Notes under the pieces: generated by a model | What the model was told of the DNA's origin: nothing | Database searches by the model: none | The model's input: only the letters and a program-made list of their open reading frames with translations | Program-made: the position numbers and the translations under genes | Assembly (NCBI GenBank): GCA_033578915.1 | Contig: JAVQWQ010000124.1 | Coordinates: 1 to 6,987, forward strand | DNA: 6,987 bases | Source of the DNA: UBA7692 sp033578915 | Lineage (GTDB): Bacteria; Bacteroidota; Bacteroidia; Chitinophagales; LD1 | Reading direction: 5' to 3' | Part shown: one piece after another, positions 1 to 5,282 of the stretch | How positions within the stretch are numbered: position 1 is the stretch's first letter | Layout of the letters: the number at the start of each line of letters is the position of its first letter

Positions 1-811
1 CCTGAATATTTCAATACTGAAATTTTGGTTTGGTGCTTGATTACTACACTTTTACTGCAAATTTTATCAAATCTGGCCAATGACTTAGGTGACAGCCTCA
101 AAGGAGCAGATAATGAATTCAGGATAGGCCCAAAGAGGGTGGTACAACGAGGACTTCTTTCCTTGTCCGATATGAAGTGGGGCATTGCAGTGTGTGCTTT
201 CCTGTCTTTGTGTAGCGGGCTGAAACTGCTATTTGAAAGTTTCGGAAACGAAATCACAAAAGCGTTTTTTTTTCTTTTTCTGATAGGCATTGGGGCAATA
301 TGCGCCGCCATCACTTACACACTGGGCAAAAACGCTTATGGTTACAAAGGGCTGGGCGACTTTTTTGTTTTTATTTTTTTTGGTTGGATTGGCGTTGGCG
401 GCAGTTATTATCTTCAGGCAAAAACGATATCGCCAATACTTATGCTGCCCGCTACTTCTATCAGGGCTGCTGGCTGCGTCTGTGTTACATCTAAATAATA
501 TGCGCGACAGCAATAGGAGATCTGAAGCAGAGGTACTAACCTTTGCTGTAAGGCTTGGAACAAGATATTCTAAGTTTTATTATTATGGGTTGATAATTGT
601 CGCCTTTGGAACTTTAGTTTCATATCTTATGCTTACCTCAGTGGCAGTTCCAAGAATATTTGTTGCTATGCTTCCGTCTGTAATTTTTTTATATACTACT
701 TACAAGGTCAGTAAGATTACCCTTGCTGCTTCTTATGATTCTTTACTGAAATACAATGCTCTTGGAGCCTTTGCATTATCTGTATGTATTGCAATAGCGC
801 TCAACCTGTGA
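1..811 (+). pseudogene. menA: menA, 1,4-dihydroxy-2-naphthoate prenyltransferase: 5'-truncated by the window and frameshifted
   Basis: MenA is an integral membrane UbiA-family enzyme that joins a polyprenyl chain to 1,4-dihydroxy-2-naphthoate in menaquinone synthesis. The reading frame is already open at base 1, so the true start lies outside the window. In the first frame, bases 1-462 encode the first Asp-rich motif (LSNLANDLGDSLKGADNE) and the MenA signature YGYKGLGDFFVFIFFGW. The family pattern then continues one frame later, from base 464, as GLLAASVLHLNNMRD followed by AVRLG and further hydrophobic helices to the stop at 809-811. Left unshifted, the first frame runs into a stop at 496-498. 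Skipping one base near 463 joins 'LPATSI' to 'GLLAASVLHLNNMRD', the expected MenA sequence. The second Asp motif (DxxxD) reads DSNRR, which has lost its second Asp. The gene converges on the thioesterase gene with a 7-base gap. The family call is firm; whether the break is real or a sequencing error cannot be decided here. Confidence 0.85.
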
Positions 812-818
812 AAACTTG

Positions 819-1337
819 TCAGGAGGCAAAAAGCGCTCTTAATTCCTTGGCATCTGAGGGCTTAAGGCGACCAGCTAACACTAATCTCAGCTCGCGCCGG
901 CGAAGCGCGCCTTCGTATTGACGGATTTCTTCTTCTGTTTCAGGTATCAAAGGAGGTACTTTGCGCGGGCGGCCGTTGCTGTCTAGCGCTACAAACGTGT
1001 AATAAGCTTCGTTGCAGCGATATCGGGTTTGTGAAGGTAGATTTTCTGCCCAAACCTCTATGTGTGTTTCCAAAGAAGTATTAAAAACGCGTGTTACCTT
1101 GGCGGTTATGGTTACAACATCTCCAAGTTTTATTGGATTTTCAAAGCTTACATTATCTACCGATGCAGTAACCACTACGGAGTTTGAGTGTTTCCCTGCT
1201 GCTATGGCCGAAGCAATGTCCATCCAATGAAGAATTTTTCCGCCTCGTAGATTATGCAAGGCATTTGTGTCATTCGGCAAGACAATTTCGGTCATGATAA
1301 CCTTAGATTCGGATGGTGTTTTAGGTTGCATATTCAT
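819..1337 (-). CDS. Acyl-CoA thioesterase, YciA/BACH hotdog family
   Basis: This is a predicted cytoplasmic hydrolase of acyl-CoA thioesters, 172 residues with a single hotdog domain. Residues 21-40 contain the family's N-terminal pattern, PNDTN followed by RGGKILHWMD. By alignment with E. coli YciA (PADTNANG..FGG..MSQMDIGGAI), N25 and D40 match the conserved Asn and the catalytic Asp of the hotdog helix. Further family matches are VTASVDNVSFENPIKLGDVV (57-75), the TS.E segment near 87-90, and ALDSNGRPRKVP near the end of the fold. The last 35 or so residues form a charged, probably helical tail. The start is ATG at 1337; a second ATG two codons in is equally possible. No clear ribosome binding site is visible, which is normal in Bacteroidota. 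The gene begins 5 bases after the stop of the M16-like gene and is probably co-transcribed with it. The natural acyl-CoA substrate cannot be read from the sequence. Confidence 0.9.
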   Translation of the reverse strand: MNMQPKTPSESKVIMTEIVLPNDTNALHNLRGGKILHWMDIASAIAAGKHSNSVVVTASVDNVSFENPIKLGDVVTITAKVTRVFNTSLETHIEVWAENLPSQTRYRCNEAYYTFVALDSNGRPRKVPPLIPETEEEIRQYEGALRRRELRLVLAGRLKPSDAKELRALFAS

Positions 1338-1342
1338 GTGAG

Positions 1343-3115
1343 TTAATTTCTAAGAGGAGCAAGTGTTTTAAGCCTTGTTAGGGAAAGGGTAGCAACCCTG
1401 TTGGCAGCCTCTTCTTCTTTTGTTTTTGAATTCAAAGGCATAGCAGTGCCAGACAGCCGTTCCAGCGATATACCTCCTTCGTACAATGCTTTAAGTATCT
1501 TCAATGCGCGCAAAAGTTCAGGGCGCATAATTCCTGTTTTTATAAGGTCGGGTTTATATTTTTTGAATGTTTCGATAGTGTCTATAAATGCCCACACAGC
1601 AGCATCTTTGAATTTATCGTATTCATTGCGGTCGGCTTTGCCATTAACCTGGCACTGAATGTCGGGATTTATTTTTAACCACTGTATTAGACGACTCAAA
1701 AGACGCTTATTTTCATCACCTTCAATCTCGCAGATGTTTTTACGAAATGTGAATCGTTCTTCTCCGATACGCTCATCCACATCGGCCATCCAGTCTTCAT
1801 AATTTTCATTTTTATAATGAAAACTGTCCGTTTCTGCAATAATTGCAAAACTAGCCCTGCTAAATTGGTTGTACACAAATCTTCTGAACCTTTCTATCGG
1901 AACTTGCTGTACACTATCGTTTAGTGTCTCATAGTATTCGGTAAAATTTGAGAAGAAATGCTGCAAGCTTTTGTAATAAAAATCGGGCGATTTTGCCCAT
2001 ACTATGTATTCTTGAGCAAATTTTCTTTTAGCAGAAGCTAAGGTTGAATCGTTTACATATCGGTAAGCGCTGTCTATGGCTTTGCGGAGCTCTTCATATA
2101 CGCTGCGATGTTCTGTATCCGGTAGTTCAACTGAGACAGTCAATATCCCGTAATAGTTATGTACATCGAAAAAAGTGCTGATAGCCTGCACGCCCGTGTT
2201 TTGCTTTAACTGTTGAAAAAGCTTGTTTGAAGTGTCGGTCAGAAATGCACTTAAAAGATAAGAATCATATGTTCCGCGAGCATAATTTCTGCTGCCAAAG
2301 GTGAGTGTGTGGAAACTTAGTTTGTGCTTACTTGATTTATTGAGAACTGTATTTTGAGTAGTATAAATCATGGGCTTAATGCTTCTAATCTTAATTATTT
2401 CATCGGGGTTAAAATCTGCTGTCACCCAGCGATCAAAATTTTTTTCTAGCAAAAAATTTACCTGCGAAAAAGGAAGGGATGTGCGAACCAACACGCTTGC
2501 AGAAAAAGGCGAATAGAAAAGCCTGTAAAATGAATCAGCATCTAAAGCGGTATAACGCCTGAGCAGAGAATCTGATTGCCAGATGGCAATCTTTTCCTTG
2601 TCGAACTTAAACAGTTGATGCCTCTTGATGGCTTCCGTTACATCTTCATTGCTTGTTTCTTGTAACTGTTTTGCTTGCTTACATCTGTTCACAGCCGCTT
2701 CCAGTTCTTTTTCAGAAACTTTTTCCAGTTGCATGCTCAAAGCCGCGATTTCCAGGATGGTTGAAAAACCTTGGCTGGGAGAAGAAAAACGGAACAAGCA
2801 ATTTTCTATGCCTGGAGTAGCTTCGAATCTTATAGGATAACTTTTGTATTTTTCAATAAGCTGTCTTGTCCTGATTGCAATCATCTCGCAAACAACTGCA
2901 GAAAGTCCGCGTTGTTCTTGCCTTTCATGTATTGAACCTGCCCTAACGCAAATTACGACTTCAGCATCTGTAGCTGTAGGTTGAGACTGTACATACAAGA
3001 TATTTAGCCCATTTTTAGTTTGAAATATGGTATAGTTTTTAGACGTTACGGCCTGCTGAGCAGGCATACAAAAGGTAAATAAGCATAGTAATGAAGCGAG
3101 GAAACCTTTTTTCAT
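1343..3115 (-). CDS. Secreted M16-peptidase-like protein, catalytically degenerate, with a divergent OmpA-like C-terminal domain
   Basis: I place the start at ATG 3115, giving 590 residues and MKKGFLASLLCLFTFCMPAQ, a typical signal peptide with probable cleavage around MPAQ-QA. A TTG three codons upstream (3124) is possible, but it overlaps a promoter-like box. Residues 28-235 resemble the N-terminal half of M16 (insulinase/pitrilysin-type) proteins: TKNGLNILYVQ, then VRAGSIHERQEQRGLS. Where active members have HxxEH (GLAHFLEHM), this protein has GLSAVVCEM (70-78), so all the zinc ligands are missing. Residues 265-430 resemble the second M16 domain, including TSNKLFQQLKQNTGVQA. Residues 455-585 look like a divergent OmpA-type domain: GKAD (492-495), LLRALKILKALYEGGIS (534-550), LERL and AANRV (570-574). 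I infer a periplasmic or outer-membrane non-enzymatic role, perhaps touching peptidoglycan. It is first in a two-gene unit with the thioesterase. The M16 call is solid; the OmpA call is moderate. Confidence 0.78.
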   Translation of the reverse strand: MKKGFLASLLCLFTFCMPAQQAVTSKNYTIFQTKNGLNILYVQSQPTATDAEVVICVRAGSIHERQEQRGLSAVVCEMIAIRTRQLIEKYKSYPIRFEATPGIENCLFRFSSPSQGFSTILEIAALSMQLEKVSEKELEAAVNRCKQAKQLQETSNEDVTEAIKRHQLFKFDKEKIAIWQSDSLLRRYTALDADSFYRLFYSPFSASVLVRTSLPFSQVNFLLEKNFDRWVTADFNPDEIIKIRSIKPMIYTTQNTVLNKSSKHKLSFHTLTFGSRNYARGTYDSYLLSAFLTDTSNKLFQQLKQNTGVQAISTFFDVHNYYGILTVSVELPDTEHRSVYEELRKAIDSAYRYVNDSTLASAKRKFAQEYIVWAKSPDFYYKSLQHFFSNFTEYYETLNDSVQQVPIERFRRFVYNQFSRASFAIIAETDSFHYKNENYEDWMADVDERIGEERFTFRKNICEIEGDENKRLLSRLIQWLKINPDIQCQVNGKADRNEYDKFKDAAVWAFIDTIETFKKYKPDLIKTGIMRPELLRALKILKALYEGGISLERLSGTAMPLNSKTKEEEAANRVATLSLTRLKTLAPLRN

Positions 3116-3121
3116 TCGTGG

Positions 3122-3129
3122 CAAACTTA
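3122..3129 (-). promoter_or_regulatory. Candidate Bacteroidota -7 promoter box (TAAGTTTG) for the M16-like/thioesterase pair
   Basis: On the minus strand TAAGTTTG matches the Bacteroidota -7 consensus TAnnTTTG exactly. It lies 6 bases before the ATG at 3115, so transcription would begin at or very near the start codon, giving a leaderless or nearly leaderless message. No good -33 TTTG is seen at the usual spacing (about 19-21 bases upstream); the nearest match is a poor TGG. The call rests on the -7 match and its position alone. Confidence 0.3.
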
Positions 3130-3213
3130 TATCAAATTATTCATCCGTTTGCCAGGGTTTTATTTCTTGTTTTCTATAAACAGCAATTAGATTTCTTCAA
3201 GCTAAGTTTATCG

Positions 3214-3227
3214 GGTTTCCTGAAACC
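3214..3227. repeat. 14-base inverted repeat GGTTTC-CT-GAAACC in the divergent intergenic region
   Basis: The two 6-base arms are perfect and separated by 2 bases. The repeat lies 98 bases upstream of the M16-like start and 63 bases upstream of the small membrane protein start, where a shared operator could sit. The same half-site recurs at 3268-3273 and in a second inverted repeat at 3380-3399. The short spacer favours a protein-binding dyad over a stable RNA hairpin. Function is inference. Confidence 0.4.
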
Positions 3228-3290
3228 TATTCTTTTGTATATGTTTTCATAAAAAATATTTATATTCGGTTTCATTAAAACGGACTGATT

Positions 3291-3617
3291 ATGGAACAAA
3301 AATTAACAAAAGAGGAAGTGCATCTGCTACATAAAAAAGGCAAGAGCTTCCAACAGATTGCCGATTATTTTATTGCAAGCGGTTTCAGCGAAGAAACCGT
3401 TAAGTCATTTATTAATGATATAAAAAAACAGTACTATCAACAACAGTCAATGATTGGGCTGCCATTGCTTGCAATTGGCATTTTACTTTGTGTAGTTGGG
3501 TTCTTTATAAACCTTATCATAGGTGACTGTGGGCTTCCCTTCTACCTATGCTTATACGGTATGGCAGGCACGGGTTCAATATTGTTATTTGTAGGCTTAT
3601 TCCTCTTATTGAAGTAG
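3291..3617 (+). CDS. Small membrane protein of unknown function, two predicted transmembrane helices
   Basis: I do not recognise this 108-residue protein. The first 50 or so residues are hydrophilic and look helical (LTKEEVHLLHKKGKSFQQIA, then SGFSEETVKSFINDIKKQYY). The phrase 'KKGKSFQQIADYFIASGFSEETV' resembles the spacing of a small helix-turn-helix or helical-hairpin motif, but that is only an impression. Two strongly hydrophobic stretches follow, at residues 54-77 and 85-107, joined by a short loop with GDCG (C80), and the protein ends directly after the second helix. The N-terminal part would sit on one side of the inner membrane with a very short C-terminus. The ATG at 3291 is the only sensible start. 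The gene ends 68 bases before lptB on the same strand and could share its transcript. It starts from the same intergenic region as the divergent M16-like gene. Its codon use and length support a real gene. Confidence 0.7.
   Translation: MEQKLTKEEVHLLHKKGKSFQQIADYFIASGFSEETVKSFINDIKKQYYQQQSMIGLPLLAIGILLCVVGFFINLIIGDCGLPFYLCLYGMAGTGSILLFVGLFLLLK
3380..3399. repeat. Inverted repeat CGGTTTC-6-GAAACCG inside the small membrane protein gene
   Basis: Seven perfectly paired bases flank a 6-base loop (agcgaa), and the stem extends by a G-T and an A-T pair to 3378-3401. It lies about 90 bases into the coding region and reuses the GGTTTC/GAAACC arms found upstream at 3214-3227. In mRNA it could form a 9-pair hairpin; in DNA it could be a second binding site. 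The coding constraint of the Ser-Gly-Phe-Ser-Glu-Glu-Thr-Val codons may be the whole explanation. Confidence 0.35.
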
Positions 3618-3646
3618 GAGATTTAATTTACTTCTCTCGACTTACA

Positions 3647-3674
3647 ATGCACAAGGCTACTTCGCTCCTTGCAT
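3647..3674 (+). promoter_or_regulatory. Imperfect hairpin in the lptB leader
   Basis: ATGCA (3647-3651) pairs with TGCAT (3670-3674) and AGG (3654-3656) with CCT (3667-3669), leaving a 2-base bulge and a 10-base loop. It ends 11 bases before the lptB ATG. No U-tract follows, so it is not an intrinsic terminator. It could affect translation or mRNA stability of lptB, but the pairing is short and may be chance. Confidence 0.2.
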
Positions 3675-3685
3675 AATCGTGCCTG

Positions 3686-4423
3686 ATGATATTACGTGCC
3701 GATAAACTAGTGAAAGTTTACAAGGGGCGAAAGGTTGTCAACGAAGTTTGCTTTCAGGTAGGGCAGGGTGAAATTGTCGGACTTCTTGGCCCTAACGGAG
3801 CGGGAAAAACCACTTCTTTTTACATGACCGTTGGCCTGATCAGGCCCGATAGTGGTAAGATTTTCCTAAATGAGCAAGACATTACCTCGATGCCAATGTA
3901 CAAACGAGCGCGAAATGGGATAGGTTATTTGCCGCAGGAGGCCAGTGTTTTTCGTCATTTGAGTGTGGAAGACAATATCGCGGCTGTACTTGAAATGACC
4001 ACTCTGAGCAAAGAAGCTCAACGAGAAAAGTTAGAAAACCTTATCACAGAATTCGGACTGCAAAAAGTGCGCAAAAGTATGGGTAATGTTTTGAGCGGGG
4101 GTGAGCGCAGGAGAACTGAAATAGCAAGAGCGCTGGCAACGTCTCCTAAGTTTATATTGCTCGATGAGCCTTTTGCCGGAATAGATCCAATTGCCGTGGA
4201 AGATATACAAAGAATTGTTTCAAAACTAAAAGAAAAAAACATCGGCATACTCATTACCGATCACAATGTGCAGGAAACACTGAGCATTACCGATCGCGCA
4301 TATCTGCTTTTTGAAGGAAAAATACTTAAGCAGGGTGCTGCCGAGGAATTAGCTTCAGACCCACTGGTACGCAAAGTTTATCTCGGACAAAACTTTGAAT
4401 TAAGAAAGAAAAATATATTGTAG
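3686..4423 (+). CDS. lptB: LPS export ABC transporter ATP-binding protein LptB
   Basis: LptB is the cytoplasmic ATPase that drives LptFG to extract lipopolysaccharide from the inner membrane and push it along the Lpt bridge to the outer membrane. The protein has 245 residues, the usual family length. It carries a complete ABC set: Walker A GPNGAGKTT (35-43), Q-loop Gln84 within YLPQEASVFRHLSVEDNI, signature LSGGE (136-140), Walker B FILLDEPFAGID with D160 and E161, and the H-loop His193 in TDHNV. The segment GYLPQEASVFR.LSV.DNI and the FAGIDPIAV segment are highly typical of LptB rather than other ABC ATPases. The start ATG 3686 gives the standard N-terminus (LRADKLVKVYKGRKVVNEV). The partner genes lptF, lptG, lptC and lptA are not in this window. 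The DUF4292 lipoprotein gene starts 22 bases downstream, so the two are probably co-transcribed. No sign of damage. Confidence 0.95.
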   Translation: MILRADKLVKVYKGRKVVNEVCFQVGQGEIVGLLGPNGAGKTTSFYMTVGLIRPDSGKIFLNEQDITSMPMYKRARNGIGYLPQEASVFRHLSVEDNIAAVLEMTTLSKEAQREKLENLITEFGLQKVRKSMGNVLSGGERRRTEIARALATSPKFILLDEPFAGIDPIAVEDIQRIVSKLKEKNIGILITDHNVQETLSITDRAYLLFEGKILKQGAAEELASDPLVRKVYLGQNFELRKKNIL

Positions 4424-4445
4424 TCTGCTCTACATTTCTTATAAA

Positions 4446-5282
4446 ATGAATTTCTGTGCCAGCCGGTTATTTACATTCTTTGTTTACGCTCTATCTTTTG
4501 TGTGTATTGCGTCTTCATTTGTCAGTTGCAAAAACAAAAAGCGTTCAATCATTACAAGCAAGACCGAGAAAATTATCAGCCAACCAGACACTCTTGCTTT
4601 AGCTCCAGACATAACAATTCAGGCGGACTCATCGCTTAGAAAACTAAAGAGCTTTAATCTTGAATTCGATTACCTGTCCATGCGTTGTAAAACATCGCTC
4701 GAGGAGGGAGAGCAGAAGCAGGAATTCACTGCAAATTTTCGGATGAAAAAAGACAGCGCTTTATGGGTTTCAATCACAGGGACGATGGGTATAGAAGCTG
4801 CAAGGATTATGATAACTAAAGATTCCTTTTTCCTGATTAATAAATTAAGCAAATCATATATTACTCAGCCATTAGCAGATGCTAGTGCTTTGGTTCCAAT
4901 GAATATTTCGGTATCGGGATTACAGCAACTTTTTGTTGGCGTCCCTGTATTTCTTCCTGAAGCAGAAGTTAGAAGTTTTCAGGCAGATACTTTTGAAATC
5001 ATCCGCGTGCAAAATGCCGCAGTGATGCAAACTATCAGTGTGGATCAAAAAAATTATACAGTTAAGGAAATTTTGTTGGCAGACCGCACCCAAAGACAAG
5101 ATGTGAGGATTAACTTTGAAAAGCATATTCCAATAGGCGAAAAATGGTTGCCGTTGTACAGAAAAATCATTATAAATCGCGGTGCACAAAAAATGCAACT
5201 CGAACTTGAAACCATCAAATATTCCCTGAACGAAAAACTATCTTTTCCATTCGAGATACATGAAAACTACCGTAGAGACTAA
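4446..5282 (+). CDS. DUF4292 family lipoprotein, possibly LolB-like
   Basis: This 278-residue protein has a hydrophobic signal segment (residues 8-27) ending in SSFVSC, with Cys28 as the likely lipidated residue, so it should be a membrane-anchored lipoprotein. After a 35-residue linker, the body shows the DUF4292 pattern: repeated short strands, FTANFRMKKDSALWVSI (94-110) and GIEAARIMITKDSFFLINKL (115-134), followed by more strand-rich sequence to the end. Proteins with this pattern are common in Bacteroidota and are thought to adopt a LolA/LolB-like half-barrel that could bind acyl chains; that fold assignment is from memory and unverified. The gene sits 22 bases after lptB and its last 23 bases overlap the start of the EnvC-like gene, so the three are almost certainly expressed together. 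A role in lipoprotein or LPS handling at the outer membrane fits the context, but the sequence does not prove it. Confidence 0.85.
   Translation: MNFCASRLFTFFVYALSFVCIASSFVSCKNKKRSIITSKTEKIISQPDTLALAPDITIQADSSLRKLKSFNLEFDYLSMRCKTSLEEGEQKQEFTANFRMKKDSALWVSITGTMGIEAARIMITKDSFFLINKLSKSYITQPLADASALVPMNISVSGLQQLFVGVPVFLPEAEVRSFQADTFEIIRVQNAAVMQTISVDQKNYTVKEILLADRTQRQDVRINFEKHIPIGEKWLPLYRKIIINRGAQKMQLELETIKYSLNEKLSFPFEIHENYRRD

Noticed and set aside
241..290. Long T-run (about 250-285) as a slippage site explaining the menA frameshift
   Set aside because: MenA-like sequence continues in the same frame through this run up to base 462, so the shift occurs later.
229..513. Minus-strand open frame of 94 codons inside menA
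   Set aside because: It is antisense to clear MenA coding sequence, with a Lys-rich low-complexity translation from the T-runs and no family resemblance.
812..818. Transcription terminator between the convergent menA and thioesterase genes
   Set aside because: The gap is 7 bases and I see no GC stem with a T-tract in or around it; the same holds for 6556-6568.
3231..3268. Plus-strand promoter candidate: TTTTG near 3233-3237 with TATATTCG at 3261-3268
   Set aside because: The -7 box has a mismatch in TTTG and the spacing (23 bases) is longer than usual; in such AT-rich sequence this is easily chance.
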